Made by a program: the position numbers and the translations under genes | The notes under the pieces: model-generated | Told to the model about the DNA's origin: nothing | Database searches by the model: none | What the model saw: only the letters and a program-made list of their open reading frames with translations | NCBI GenBank assembly: GCA_016808115.1 | Contig: JAEQBH010001391.1 | Coordinates: 310,001 to 374,000, forward strand | Length of the DNA: 64,000 bases | Reading direction: 5' to 3' | Source of the DNA: Tetrastigma voinierianum | Taxonomy: Eukaryota > Streptophyta > Magnoliopsida > Vitales > Vitaceae | In this document: positions 1-11,518 of the stretch, piece after piece | How the letters are laid out: every line of letters begins with the position of its first letter | How positions within the stretch are numbered: the stretch's first letter is position 1

Positions 1-97
1 AATAGAGCAAAGCAAACCCTAAAATGAAAGCTGCGGGAGATATTTACATAAATGAAAAGTTTCTTAAAAGTTGCTTAGGGTTACAAAATGATGGGGG

Positions 98-106
98 TTT
101 ATATAG
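98..106 (-). promoter_or_regulatory. LTR TATA box (A1 3' LTR)
   Basis: Minus-strand CTATATAAA lies in a block identical or nearly so in every A-family LTR here (9570-9578, 30542-30550, 54116-54124, 56287-56295, 60592-60600). It lies on the downstream side of the palindrome cluster, as expected for the U3/R boundary. Confidence 0.6.
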
Positions 107-225
107 TCCACTCAAAGTGTGAAAATACAAGAAAGCCTAAAATATTGGCTCATACAAGGGACAAGGTGGTAATACACCAAAACGGAGTCGTTTGGGATCA
201 ATTACACAAAATTCACAGGGGCAGC

Positions 226-560
226 AATTTCGCTATGCAGGAGAATTTCGCTAGTATAGCGAAAATTTCGCTAGCCTAGCGAAATTTCGCTAGCCTAGCA
301 AAATTCTCACAGGAGATAGCGGTGAGAGGCCATCTCACGATAATTTAAGCTAGCTAGAGAACCGTAGTGTGCGAAAAATATGAGAGATAGCGAAATGGTG
401 GTTCGCTAGGCACGGTGAATTTCGGCTGAATGGCGAAATTTCGCTAGCTAGCGAAATTTTCCCAGAGGCTAAGCTAGGATTCAACGAAAATTTTCGCTAT
501 GATTACGAAATTTTCGCAATCCCAGCGAAATTTTCGCAATCATAGCGAAATTTCCTGGAA
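226..560. repeat. TTTCGCTA/TAGCGAAA palindrome array in U3 of A1 3' LTR
   Basis: Short inverted motifs of the form TTTCGCTAGCCTAGCGAAA recur roughly every 20-40 bases, with variants GCTAT/ATAGC and GCAAT/ATTGC in the middle. The cluster is directly upstream (minus-strand sense) of the LTR TATA box. Equivalent clusters occur in every A LTR and in C2. Confidence 0.85.
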
Positions 561-889
561 TTGCTCATTGCATTATGTTTGCAAACTGCATCCTCTACTG
601 CTCTCCTAATTCATCACTTTGCCTTCATTTCTTCATTAAATCTTTATATTTCATCGCCTCGACTCGGTGAAATCATCGAGAATCATGTTCAACTGTCTGA
701 AACTAAGCTTCTTTGTTTAGAGATCTCAAAAAGCTTTGTAAAACTCTATATGTTTTAATCTCGTAGCTGTTAGTGGAACTAAGCGGACTTGCACACATCA
801 ATTGGCTTAATTGAGATGATTAGTGGGCAAAAAGCACTCAAAACTTATCTCGAATAGGGCTCAAAATAGCACTTTTTGGGCACTAATCA

Positions 890-903
890 CACCCCCCAAC
901 CGA
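890..903 (-). other. Polypurine tract of A1
   Basis: Minus-strand GGTTGGGGGGTG abuts the LTR start TGATTAG. The same tract lies beside the 3' LTRs of A2 (31282-31294) and C2 (20416-20427). It primes plus-strand DNA synthesis in LTR elements and shows that the LTR to its left is the 3' one. Confidence 0.85.
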
Positions 904-2206
904 CACGTTGCTAGTCCCTTAGCAATACTAAAACAATAAGGATTTGCATGTCGTGATTTTACAAAAAGTGTATATGGCTCAAAAAGGTGTATGTACAAAA
1001 AGGCATTACCTTTAAAATGAATAATTAACACCCTGTTAGAAAACCGACATGAGAGAGCAAAACCATAAAATGACTAGTTTTTGGTCAACATTGGATTCAA
1101 GGAACTCAAACCTCAATTTAATTAAAATCTAATGGTTCCTAATGTAACCGTGATTGAACCAATAAATTGCAAATTATTACTCCCCCCCTCTCTCTAACCT
1201 AGCTATATCGCTTAAGTGGCCCTAAGTCATGAATTAAATAGATTAGCTCACTCTTCTTTCTTTTATTTGACTACATTGTAGGGTGCACGCTTAAACCTCG
1301 ACTTCACCAAAGTCCACCTGGGGTCCACCGATGACTCCCAACCACTAAGGTCAGGGCATCAAGCCTCAAAAGGATCACTTGACCATTAAACTCTACTGTG
1401 CTTCACCCCTGACTCGAACGACTTCGAGAATCGAGCACCTACACCGCTAAACTCTACCCATTCACCCGTAACGCACTAAGTCGATGACTCCTAAATCCAC
1501 CATATTTAGGCATCAATATTTCAAAGGCTTCACTTACACTTCTGACCGTGTTCAGGCTTCAAGGCAAAGCTTCACGACTTTTATTTTTCTTTTTCTTTTT
1601 GCTTTTTCTTTTCTTTTCCTTTTTTTGGAAGACTACATTGGTCTTCAAATATGGGTAACACAAACCTATCATGGATTGTCAACATGCCTAAGGCTAGCTT
1701 TCCTAGGTGAAAAGAGGTAAATAATTTCACAGCCTATTGGTACAATCAGGTGTGCAATGTGTGATTTTAGCTAAAGGGGGAATGTTCAAGGTTGAACATG
1801 CTGGAACTTCAATTCACCAAACTCGAATCATGCATGATCAGCCCTAGCATTAAGGTGTAATATAGCTGTGGTTTCAATTTTAATTAGTTATAATTCAATT
1901 GTCCAATTAAAAGCAATTTAATTTGCTCAATTGAAGACAAAAGGATACACAAAGTGAGGCACAAAAGTGATATGCAAAAGTAATAAACTCAGAACATCAT
2001 TGCAAAACTTTGAGAGCAGCCAAATGGCTAGTACACGCTAAATAAAGCTAAATATACAAAAGTATCACTGCCTACTATGGCTAATACATGAATCCTAAAC
2101 AAAAATCAGTAGGCAGTTGATAAAGCTGAAAACTATATAAAAACATAATAGAAGACACTCCTAACTCTAACTTTTCCTCCCTGCCAAAGTGTAAACATGT
2201 CATAGG
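904..2206 (-). other. 3' non-coding region of A1, up to the solo LTR
   Basis: No sense-strand ORF. The sequence is homologous to 31295-32515 (A2) and, in opposite orientation, to 13940-15379 (C1) and 19600-20415 (C2), including a long pyrimidine tract near 1570-1630. An antisense frame through that tract is listed separately. The last five bases (2202-2206, ATAGG) are the left copy of the solo-LTR target duplication. Confidence 0.75.
1484..1720 (+). other. Antisense reading frame in the A/C 3' region (A1 copy)
   Basis: A 78-codon frame opposite to element A1. The frame runs through the pyrimidine tract, giving a Phe/Leu-rich stretch, and ends with LEDYIGLQIWVT followed by a variable tail. 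The A2 copy at 31831-32043 ends LEDYIGLHIWVT. Frames through the same tract are open in C1 (14628-15020) and C2 (19670-19903). Antisense ORFs in the 3' region have been described for some Tat-lineage elements, but openness here may simply come from low-complexity sequence. Confidence 0.3.
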
Positions 2207-3630
2207 TGCTTCGTCCTGATTAGTGTGCCTAATTCTATTCCCAAGCGTAGGAATTATGGTCGTCTAGCATTGTAATACTGTGGGAATCCACAGGTCATCT
2301 CCACAGGGAGCGGTCTTACTTTAAGGACACAGGAGCTATTCTACTAAAAGTATGATTTAAAAGAGAGAATTGTGACATGTGCTGTTTGACCGAATGGTTG
2401 ATTGCTTTGAAATGTTTTAACCTAGACAATTGCTGGGATTTTAGGGTTCCACTTACTTATGACTGTAAGTCCTACCTTCATTATAAACTCATCTAGAACC
2501 ATTGATAAATGGTCTTCAATGGAGGATTTATCTTTAAATGCTTTTGAAAATAAAGAAGATGATCGAGTAATACCAAACACTTGTTCTCACTTTAAACGAA
2601 CCCTTAGTTGGCATTATCAAGCACAACGCACTGAAATATCTCGCTAACACGCTAAAGAATTTGCCTAAACGAAGGATTTAAAACCTTTCTACACAAGTGA
2701 TCACATTACACAATCTATTGAAAATCAAAAGAGGAATCGAGGGATTTTACCTTGATCGTGTGAGTTTCGTATGATCCCAAAGCAGAGGGGTTTAGAACTC
2801 CATAAAACTTGTATGAACAATTAAAGTCGAAGAACGAGACCATATAAAAACAAGCACTTTGAAGAAATCGGAATTAACTTGTAAACTGAATGAAGAATAT
2901 GGAATGCGCTAGATTTAAAGCAGTATCAAATATTTATGCCGGGAAGATTACAAACTCTCGAACTAAATCCCAAAAGAATAGAACTCCAAACTGATCTACA
3001 AAGTCTAACTCAAACTGGAGGAACTCTTATCTCTTATCCAAAACCAAACCCTAGAAGGCAAGAACTAAAAAAACCAAAATGGCATCCTCATTACTTGTGT
3101 CCTCCTCCTTTTATGTACTCTCCAATGTGATTTTCCCATTTTGGGTTTGTCGATTTAGAGTACACCTCGCGCACGGATTGAATTCCTGACACCCCAAGTT
3201 CCATGTTAAAGTTCCTACCTGTGACTTAAAGTTCTAATGTAGAGAAGATGCTTCACCGCTAATTCTTTTCTGAAGAGGTTCTACTCTGGGTAGGACTGAA
3301 GTTCTACCTGGGTAAGATGTTCAACGCTAATTTTCTTCAAATAGTTCTACCGGTAGGACTTGAAGTTCTACCGGTAGAAGATGTCCACTGGTGCTTTCCT
3401 TGCTTTGCTGGGGTTCCCGAGACTTCGTCAATTGCTCACCTCCATCCACATTGCTTCATATTGGCTTCCCGAGCTTACATCCTTGTGCACTTACGTTTTA
3501 AACCTGAAAGACTCGTGACAACCAAAACATTAAGAAATTAGAAGTACCTGTTCTTATGCCAAATGTGGGTAAGTTGTGAGTTAAATGTGCTAGATTCCAT
3601 TATAATTATCACTCAAATGTGTATTCATCA
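2207..3630 (-). repeat. Solo LTR of family D
   Basis: A 1424-bp block starting TG and ending CA, flanked by perfect copies of ATAGG (2202-2206 and 3631-3635). Removing it and one duplication restores the 3' region seen in A2 near 32570. No PBS or polypurine tract is attached, so it is a solo LTR, the usual product of LTR-LTR recombination. Orientation is inferred: read on the minus strand, a palindrome cluster (3206-3383) precedes a TATA-like ACATAAAAG (about 3108-3117) and a long R/U5. The overall build resembles the LTR of element B, but the sequence differs. Confidence 0.85.
3206..3383. repeat. GTTCTACC..GGTAG palindrome cluster in LTR D
   Basis: Four spaced copies of an inverted motif are visible: GTTCTACTCTGGGTAGGAC, GTTCTACCTGGGTAAG and two copies of GTTCTACCGGTAG. 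Weaker half sites lie further left. As in families A and B, the cluster is upstream of the LTR TATA-like box. Confidence 0.75.
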
Positions 3631-3654
3631 ATAGGGATAGGAAAGCTAGAGACA

Positions 3655-5197
3655 GAAGTGTGACCACCTCAATCTCGTGGCAGGGCGCGGATCCGATGTC
3701 GCCGGGCCAAAGATGTCTAAAGATGGTGCCGCCACCGGCCTATCGCGGCGATCGTACATGCGGAGACCGAGGTGGATCGATGATCTGGCTGGAGCATGGC
3801 ATGACACCGGCCTCCGTAAAGTGGTCTCACTGAAGCCAATCTCCTCCGATCCATCGATGCCTGGTAGATGCTAACGAATGCATAAGATCCATAACACCCT
3901 GCTAGCCCCGCACTAATATGATCAGATTCTCGGCGAGTGTCGTGGCTGTGATATGATGGGCCTGGAGTATCAGCAGGGCTGTGGTTGAAGCGTGGAGGAG
4001 GAGAGGAGGAGATATATCCGGCACTGGTCTCCCTCTCCATTTCGACCTCGTGGGAGCATGACTACTCTCTCCGAGTCCTCCGCTCCACGTCCGCACCTCC
4101 TCCTCCCCGGTCCCACACTGGAGAATAAAAGAGATAGGCATCACCATCGCTCGCTCCATCGACAGGACCTGAGGGCATCTAATCCTCCTCTCTATCCGAG
4201 GCTCCTCTAGAAAGCCTTAGTGTCAGAGAGGGACTGCCTGTGAGTCGGCACCGCCATGGGCAGACTCCCTTCGCTCGAGCCAGCCCTCGCGGTGGACCTT
4301 GTCTTCAAAATGTAGTGCAGTGGAGGTCATCACTAACTCAGAGGGATCGAATCCAGAATCCTCCGAGATCCCCGGTGACAGAGCTCCTCGAGGGATGGCC
4401 CCCCTACGCCAGACGAGTGCTGAAGGAAGAGGCCGGGTCCGCAGCCAGGGTCAATGAGCAAAGATTCGAGGCTGAGGCCCTCCCTCGACAAGACAGGTCC
4501 CAGCCGCGTGGTGTCTCGAAAGCGAGATCACACGACCATCTCCCTGAGTCGACCGAGGCCAACCATATCAGAATTGGCCTCAAGATCACCCCAGCCCAAC
4601 TGGAGGCAACCGGGCCGCTTCGAGTAATTATCGGGTCGATCATCGATAGTGAACCGGAGCTCGAGTGGACTAGGCGCTCCCCGAGAGTTCATAGAATGGT
4701 AGAACTGGAGCACTACCCGGGGATAGTAGAACTGTCTCGACGTCATAAACGGGCAAAGAAAGAGTACCGGCCTTCGATCACCAGAACTCGACCTGGGGTC
4801 AGTCAATGCCTCTGGCGAGACGTCAGCAGCACGACCCATGGAAATCTCTCGAGTGAGTTCCTCACATTCCCGGGATAGTGCCCGACGAATATGGCCTCCC
4901 GGATCCTCGAGGCCGGGATAACTGCGGGTAATGAGGTCGCCTCGTCACGACAGCGGCCTCGGGCCTGGATGGATGATGACTCACCCGGCCCGGCACGCAA
5001 GTTCGCTGAGGGTCGGGCCCCGATCCCCTCCTGCGTGGTGACCGGTGAAGGGGGCCCGGTCCCATCCGTGTCTCGTATTCTTCTTGAATCCCGAGGCTCC
5101 TCGGACCGCCCGCACTGGAGGCTGACCTGGGGCCGCCTCCCACGGAGTGCAATCTTACCCGAGGTTTGAGGCGGGACCCACCTCTGGTGCGAACCAT
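3655..5197 (-). pseudogene. ORF2 of A1 (env-position ORF, plant retrotransposon protein domain), broken
   Basis: GC-rich segment between the AT spacer and the 3' region. A start near 5197 opens with MVRTRGG. Further on, a 103-residue sense fragment (4528-4839) contains RQFYYPRVVLQFYHSM and GAPSPLELRFTIDDRP. A2 has the same block at 33260-33664. I associate this block with a large plant family usually annotated as putative plant transposon or retrotransposon protein; its function is unknown. The C-terminal part (3717-4040) is homologous to A2's helical tail ending with a QCHAML motif. Several frameshifts split the frame. Position between protease and 3' LTR corresponds to where env-like ORFs sit in related elements. 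A 212-codon frame on the opposite strand (4240-4878) is treated as a shadow. Confidence 0.7.
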
Positions 5198-5606
5198 AAC
5201 TGTAGTGGGAGAAGGACACCAAGGGCAGGCGGTGGTAGTGCATGTGGACAGCCTTAATTGTGGCTCGCGGCACGGACCAGGCACCGAGGAACACCGTTGC
5301 TTACGGCAGGGTAATCGGACTGTGGCACGACCTACCGGTGGTGGCTGGTAATGGGCTCAGTGGAGGCTGTGAGCGGCCTCAAGGTAATCGTTGACAGCGG
5401 ATGGCCGGGTGCGCCACACAGAGGCTGCGGCGCAGTGAGCGGCCTGGTTCAAACAACAGAGGTGACTGGTACTGGTTTCGGCGACCGTTGTGACTCGACT
5501 CCAAGGCTCCTAAGACAGGAGGCAACGGCATTATGGCTAGGTCATGATTTCCAAGGGCTGGGGGGAAATGAATGGATTTGAAAAGTTCCACTTCGCCTAT
5601 TTCCTT
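5198..5606 (-). other. GC-rich untranslated leader of ORF2 (A1)
   Basis: About 400 bp of GC-rich, CpG-containing sequence between the internal TATA box and the ORF2 start. Frames are open by chance on both strands, with no shared protein between copies. Homologous leaders are at 34164-34610 (A2) and 28207-28474 (H). Its composition contrasts sharply with the AT-rich spacer just upstream. Confidence 0.5.
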
Positions 5607-5664
5607 TTTTTATAAAGCCCTTACAGCTTAATAGTCACAATTTCGCTATTATAGAGAAATTGAG
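5607..5664 (-). promoter_or_regulatory. Putative internal promoter of A1: palindrome plus TATA box
   Basis: Minus-strand order is the palindrome AATTTCTCTATAATAGCGAA (within 5639-5661) and then a TATAAAA box about 25 bases downstream (5609-5616), followed by the GC-rich leader and ORF2. The same pair occurs in A2 (34611-34676) and H (28475-28536). The palindrome is the LTR motif used once. Promoter function is inference. Confidence 0.5.
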
Positions 5665-6835
5665 CCAATATCTGCTTCACCTGCAAATCGAATTTTTAGC
5701 ATTAAAATTAAAATAATACTAAAAATAAAAATTAATATTATTATATAAAATAAATCTAAAATTTAATATAAATAAAATAATATTAAGACAAATTGCTTAA
5801 AAGTGGAAAGTTAATAAACTGGGAAACTTACTAAAATAGCCAAAATTATTGAAATTGACCTCAAATTAAAATAAAAAACAAAAATTATTGAGTCGCACTC
5901 CATTTCTTCTTGAGGAACACCAAACCATCCCAAAGTCACAGACCATTTCCATGGAGGGCCGAAGGAAGGATCTCCTAACCTGCAAAGGGTTTGCAGGCAA
6001 ATGTTCTCTTGATGTTCAATTTCCCATGGTTGCTTTTCTTCCCACCGTTGATTCCCGAATGAGCAATTGCCTCGGCAAGTACTACTTCTGATGGTACACC
6101 AAACACCAACTTCAACTCTGCTGTGCTGCACTGACATCTGGGCCCTCCCCGATTCGACTAACGAATGAATCCCATTCGCCCATCTGATTTCAGCTTGCAA
6201 CACAGCCAGTCGTTATCCGGCAAAACATACCGTCAATGTCGCCATTAAGTGGTCAGATGTCCATTCATAACAACATAACGATCAGTAAATATTAAATGGC
6301 CTTCCAAAGATACAACAGTTGAAGATCAAACGTCTTCGTAAGTTTTTGAGTTGGCAAAATCATGAACATCGCCGTTAAGAATTTGTTCAATTTTCCCACA
6401 ACATGAATCCTTCAATCCACTCTGGGATTCACCTTCCATTCGATCGCCGCGGTTAATGCTGATATATTATGTCAAAGAGGTAAGTTTGGTTTCTTCCAAA
6501 ACCGAATCCGCCAGAAAAACCAGTGCGTGTATGAGGTCATTCAAAGTCTGCAACGGAATAAGTTTATATCCCCACTCGATCCAATCCAGAATCTCTGATC
6601 TCTGATTTGATCTGTCTCATATCTGAACAAATGATCCATCAAGAAAACACCTTCAGAATGCCTTCAAACTCCTTCGATTTGTAAGGATCCTTCGGGAACT
6701 TTTATAGGCAGAATAATCAATGAAGAAAATCAAGAAAATACAACTTCGTCTACGGAAGCAATTCGAAAAAGAGCGCCCGTCGTCAAGAAGTTCCTTTCCA
6801 ATATCCTCTCGCCCAATAGTTTGAGGTGGCATGCG
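5665..6835 (-). other. AT spacer and diverged protease-position segment of A1
   Basis: 5665-5890 is AT-rich and non-coding, as in the other copies. 5811-6203 has a 130-codon minus-strand frame whose C-terminal part (LGWFGV) matches the end of the coding region in H near 28770. The middle, 6240-6830, occupies the place of the protease seen in A2, E and H, yet I cannot find the DLGA or ILGRPF-type motifs there. It is either extremely decayed or replaced. No reverse transcriptase or integrase is present. Confidence 0.5.
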
Positions 6836-8460
6836 TAAAGGTTTCATTGAGTCCTCCTTCAGAAAAATGTGTTCCGCTCTAATTTTTCTCCTTCTTCATG
6901 GTTTCAATGTGCTTGGGCACCCGGGTCGATCAACCTTCTTTTTCCACTCTCAAGGCGATTAGCTTCACTCTCATCCATTCATGAATTGTCGGATGAACCT
7001 ATCTCTGCGGACTCCTTTCGGCGGCAATGCTCGAAGTGGAACCTTCCTCTTTCCTTCGTGACTCTCCAGCAATTTGTTGATCTTAGTGATTGAATACTGC
7101 AGGTTGTCAATTTTTTGATTAAGATTGCTCTCAAGCCCATCTATTCTCTTGTTCAATTTGCTTTCTACAGTGTCAATCCTTTGTGCTATTTGTACATTGA
7201 TCCCTTTTTGCTCTTCTACAAAGTTGCCTACCACATTACTCAAATTCAATATGGCTTGTTCCACAGGAGAGGAGGACAATGGTGGTTGTGGTTGAGAGGT
7301 GGAACCAAACTGTGGTTTGGCACCTGGGGGCACATAGGCAGGGGGGTTGGGTTTCCAGGAGAGGTTAGGGTGATTCCTCCAATTAGAATTGCAGGTATTA
7401 CCGTATGGAGCATTAGGTTGTGGTGGCTTGTATCGACCTACCAAGATTTGCATATTCGACATCAACCTTCCATCAAGGCCATAGGATACTGCTCTTCTGT
7501 GTGGCAAGGATTGAAATTGGCACATGATCATTGCGGCTGGATTTTCTGGCCACATCCTGCACTTCATGGAGCCTTTTTCCTTCTAGCTCATCCACCTTCC
7601 TAGCTAGGGTTGATATTTTGGCTTTCATTTCCATGTCCTCTGAAAGTGTATAAATTCCTCCCCTAGGGTTGACTGATGGCCTCATTTTCTCCATTTCTCT
7701 AGGGTTTGGCTCATCCCAACCCTTGGAAGTTTTAGCCACATAATTCAAGAAATCCATGGCTTCTTCGGGAGGCTTGCTCAGAAAGTCTCCTCCACACATG
7801 GTTTCCTAGGCGGGCCATTTCATGATGGAGAGACATACCATTGTAAAAATGATTCACTAGCATCCATGTATCAAAACCATGGTGTGGACATGCATTGATG
7901 GTCTCTATGAATCGCTCCCAACACTGGTAGAACTTCTCATTGTCATAGGCCGAATAAGTGTAGATCTGTCTCTTCAAACTGTTGGTCTTAGTGGCACTAA
8001 AGAATTTCTTCAAAACTCAAATTTGAAGATCACCCCAATTTCTAATCGCCCCCGTCAGCGAATTAAGCCAAATCTTTGCTTTGTCTTTCAAAGGATAAAG
8101 GAAATGCTTTCACTTTTGAAAGAATCCATGTCGGTTATAATTCCTTAAAAGTAGTGCATACCTCCTCAAAATCCCAGATGTGAGTATGGATTTCATTCTC
8201 CATACCATGAAAAGGGAAGCAGGGGGCATCAGGTAGGTCTCACGCTACATCCTCACAGGAGGTAATGATGCGCAGGAGGGGGGCAATTAACTCGAGGGTG
8301 TATGGTCCCTCATCGACCTGTATGCTGCCGTGGATTCACCGGGGGTACCAGCCGACTCACGTTCTCGTGGAGGATCCATTTGGTCACTTTTACACCGAGC
8401 TCACGGCCTTGTTCAACAGTGCACTCACTCTCTTGGCAAATTTCAATTGATGCGTCCTCC
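6836..8460 (-). pseudogene. gag: gag of A1, frameshifted
   Basis: Capsid/nucleocapsid polyprotein of an LTR element, which packages the RNA into a cytoplasmic particle. Sense fragments in N- to C-order: 7732-8013 holds the capsid core with EKFYQCWERF and ACPHHGFDTWMLVNHFYNGM, typical of Athila/Tat-type gag; 7473-7799 continues with MCGGDFLSKPPEEAMDFLNY; 6971-7567 holds YKPPQPNAPYGN, a proline-rich linker and a coiled-coil region (VESKLNKRIDGLESNLNQKI). The C-terminal part blends into 6836-6970. A zinc-knuckle position is expected near the 7473/7567 overlap but its cysteines are not intact. At least three frameshifts are needed to join the parts. Confidence 0.85.
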
Positions 8461-8728
8461 TCCGTCCCAAGTACGCATAAACACCTATTAAAAAAATTGG
8501 TAAACAAACAAAGAACACTAGCAAACTTGCAAAAGGGTTAGGTGTTAGCTAAAATCAAAAACTCGACCGGAAGAACAGGAAAACAAAGGCAAAGAATCAA
8601 GAAGTGGTGAAACCCGCAGCTATGTTACAGCCTAAAATTCAAAAAGGGATCTAAAAGGGAGATCAACAATAGTGATTGGCAGCACACGCAACTATCAATG
8701 AGTTCAAACTATCCCAACGACACTGATT
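8461..8728 (-). other. Leader and decayed PBS of A1
   Basis: Non-coding leader between gag and the 5' LTR. The PBS position (about 8711-8726) shows only remnants (CCCAACGACAC) of the tRNA-Asp-type site that is clear in A2 and E, so this copy could not have primed reverse transcription recently. Confidence 0.6.
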
Positions 8729-9569
8729 TGATTCTTGCCACGGTAGGAGCGGAATCAACAATATTTGTTCATGTTCCTCCTAACGCCGTAGGTCAAGCTA
8801 CCGCAGATAAAGTAGCTTCTGTGGTCGAACACGGGATGGGTTTTCATCCTATGAATGGCTTCATCGTTGTCTAAAATGGTGAGGCTTTTGTTTGGATTTC
8901 TGGATTTGTTTCAAAACAGTAGGGGTTGTTTGTTTATCAAGCAATCGAATGGTCGAAATGAAGTGTGAAATGGTAACTTGAAGGCTCGCTTTACTAGCTT
9001 GATAACATTGTGGCTACCAAGTGTCCGTCATTTCAAGATATATATGAGAGGCAGTCAAATAACTGATCTTCTTTCATCTATAATCAGAACCTTTAAAATC
9101 AATCACTGATTTACATGATATTAAAAAGTATCCAGTCCTCACAAACTGAAAGAATCAATCTTATCTGTTATGTCTGTGGAGGCAAGGTTTCATCTGAAAG
9201 ATTAAATCATTATCAAATAAGGTAATGAACTTAAACAAAATGTATTGACCAAGGGAATGACATTAAATGGCTTTAAACCCTAGATTAGAAAATTGGGAAC
9301 CCTAAATACAAGACTAGAGTAATCGTGAGTATGAGGACAACTCGTCAGAGCCCCCAAAACCAAGCTTTAGCAACCTTCTCTTCATACCGTGAGGCTAATT
9401 CAAGCATCCCTTGAGTTGTCATCCTCAAGGGGGGTGTTTGGCAGCCTAGAAAATGAAAGAAAGAGGAGAGAGAAGAGAGCAAATCAAACCCTAAAATGAA
9501 AGCTGCGGGAGATATTTACATAAATGAAAAGTTTCTTAAAAGTTGCTTAGGGTTACAAAATGATGGGGG

Positions 9570-9578
9570 TTTATATAG
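9570..9578 (-). promoter_or_regulatory. LTR TATA box (A1 5' LTR)
   Basis: Minus-strand CTATATAAA in the conserved block GACTATATAAACCCC. In minus-strand sense it lies about 110 bp downstream of the palindrome array. Confidence 0.65.
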
Positions 9579-9689
9579 TCCACCCAAAGTGTGAAAATAC
9601 AAGAAAGCCTAAAAAATTGGCTCATACAAGGGACAAGGTGGTAAACACCAAAACGGGGTCGTTTGGGATCAATTACACAAAATTCACAG

Positions 9690-9905
9690 GGGCAGCAATT
9701 TCGCTATGCAGGAGAATTTCGCTAGCATAGTGAAAATTTCGCTAGCCTAGCGAAAAATATGAGAGATAGCGAAAATGGTGAATTTCGCTAGGCACAATGA
9801 ATTTCGCTAGCCTCGATCAAATTCTTCCACTCCCCGCTAGGATTGTGAAATTTCGCTATGTACTGCAGAAATTTCAAGAATCCCAAATAAATTTCAATCA
9901 TAGCT
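9690..9905. repeat. TTTCGCTA/TAGCGAAA palindrome array, A1 5' LTR
   Basis: Clear units at 9715-9760, then decayed half sites to about 9905. It is shorter than the array in the A1 3' LTR, so the two LTRs have diverged by deletion inside the array. Confidence 0.8.
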
Positions 9906-10252
9906 TAAATTTCCCCGAATTGCTCATCGTGATTCGCTTGCATTAATCGTGATCCCCATCAAGCCTCCTAAATACTCATCACTTTGCCTCTCTGTATTTC
10001 TTCATTAAATCTTTATATTTCCCCACGCCCTACTGGAAATCACTCGAGGAATCTCGCATTCAACCCCAATACGAAACTAAGCTTTGTTGTTTGAACCTCA
10101 AAACCCGCAAACTAACTAAAACAACTTCGAAATGGCATTAAGGAACTAAGCGACTTGCACACATCAATTAAGATTGAGATGATTAGAAAAGTAAAGCACC
10201 TCAAAACCTATCTCTTTAATAGGGCTCAAAATACACTTTAAGCAATTAATCA

Positions 10253-11515
10253 CAAACCCAACCAAAACCACTCCTTCTTGCAAACCCTAGCCTTTCTCCC
10301 CTTTTCTCCTATCCTTATCTCAAAAACGGGTTTGCTCATAAAATGAGCTCCCCAAAGACCACTTTTGGTCTTTTAAATCCCACTTAAGTGTAAGGCCATG
10401 TGTGGCCTTCCACCTTATTCTCCTTTCTCATTTTCTCTCTTTTTAGTCTTCAATTCTTTATTTCCATAAGGCCTTGTTTGGCCTTTAACCCATTTTTCAT
10501 TTAAGTCTCCTATTATTCCACTTTGGTTATCCATTTATCATGAATTCACTTAGACATTTATTCTTTATAACAATTGACCCTTAGGTCCTCATTTTACGAA
10601 TTTCCACATTTACCATTTTCTTTTCACTCTGGGCTATTTCAGGTTCTACTTTCTCAATTCTTAGCATTATAATATTCAATCATATGTTCACACTTCTAAT
10701 TTACATTTCATAATTTTATCAATTTATCAAATTTCCCAGCAAAACCTAAGTTTGACTCAATTCATAACTTTAATATATAACAAAAATTATTATAAAACTT
10801 CTAGGGTATTTTAACAAGATACTTCCTTCTTTTCTCAAAGACAAGGATTTAACCAAATTTACTAGATTTTTTTAGCTTCTCGTAAGATCCGGTATTTTTC
10901 TTCTCAATACTTCATACCTATTTCTTGAAACCATGCATCTTTGCTCCACTCTTTCGTAGTTTTCGCAAATTCTGCACCATCTAATTGATGACTCATCCTT
11001 TAAATCTAATAGTTCTTCCCTTCCCTTGATATTAGATCCCCAATAACACTTAGGTCGGGAAATTCCCCTTCTGCATTTAAGGTGAAGTCTCTGATTTTTT
11101 ATATTGATAAATGCTCCCGTCCAAGATCAATTATGAGTGAAAAGGGAATTTATCGAAATGAACCCTCAAAGCTTAGTAGTTCATCAATGATAGTCTAACA
11201 TACCCACAAGTGAATGCTCCAAGCTCTCAGGAATCTCCAACTCTGTGTCACGCAGAGGCCATCTTGGAAATTAGAGCAAGAAACACTCCTTGAACTGGTA
11301 TTCGATACTATCATTGGGAGCTGATAGGTTCAAGAACAACATCAATCAAATAAATCCCCAATCCGCATTTCTTCTAAAATACGTGAGAAAAGATCAGAAT
11401 TAACGGTAACTAATCCAAAGAAGTCATGTTTGAAATGTTCAAAAAGATTACAAACACTATTAGACTTATTGAATGGGTCTCCATCACTCAAGAACGCTAG
11501 AAACAATCAAAAATA
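10253..11515. other. Unclassified, AT-rich degraded region
   Basis: No ORF of note. 10370-10510 contains short inverted pairs (AGACC..GGTCT, AAGGCC..GGCCTT), similar in style to 63740-63760. About 10950-11470 has patchy resemblance to the R/U5 part of B's LTR (36420-36720) in the same orientation, suggesting an old Athila-like LTR fragment. No boundary, TSD or PBS can be assigned. Confidence 0.4.
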
Positions 11516-11518
11516 AAT

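Larger units (their letters stand above)
1..889 (-). repeat. 3' LTR of A1 (partial)
   Basis: It matches the other A-family LTRs, for example 9480-10252 and 30460-31281. Its right edge is the conserved LTR start, seen on the plus strand as GGGCACTAATCA, followed at once by a C-run that is the polypurine tract on the minus strand. About half of a normal 1.5-1.65 kb LTR is present; the rest lies outside the window. Confidence 0.88.
1..10252 (-). mobile_element. LTR retrotransposon A1 (non-autonomous A family, left end outside window)
   Basis: Minus-strand element. The 3' LTR fills 1-889 and is cut by the window edge. A polypurine tract lies at 890-903, and the 5' LTR is at 8729-10252 with a decayed primer binding site beside it. 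In minus-strand order the interior holds leader, gag, a diverged segment, an AT-rich spacer with a palindrome and TATA box, ORF2, and a long 3' untranslated region. A solo LTR of another family interrupts the 3' region. Without that insert the interior is about 6.4 kb, almost the same as in A2. No reverse transcriptase, RNase H or integrase motif is visible on either strand. All reading frames are broken, so the copy is dead. The gag type suggests the Athila/Tat side of Ty3/gypsy (inference). Confidence 0.85.
8729..10252 (-). repeat. 5' LTR of A1
   Basis: Plus-strand edges are TGATTCTTGCCACGG on the left and a degraded GCAATTAATCA on the right, matching the termini of the other A LTRs. Length is 1524 bp. 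It contains a TATA box at 9570-9578 and a shortened palindrome array at 9690-9905. It is less regular than the LTRs of A2 and E, which fits an older insertion. Confidence 0.87.

Noticed and set aside
2459..2647. Plus-strand 62-codon ORF in a gene-like AT balance
   Set aside because: It is inside solo LTR D and antisense to the inferred orientation; no homologous frame elsewhere.
4240..4878. A 212-codon plus-strand ORF, the longest uninterrupted frame in the window
   Set aside because: It lies opposite ORF2 of A1, in GC-rich sequence where stops are rare. The sense strand carries the conserved blocks (RVVLQFYHSM), and the A2 copy does not keep a matching plus-strand protein.
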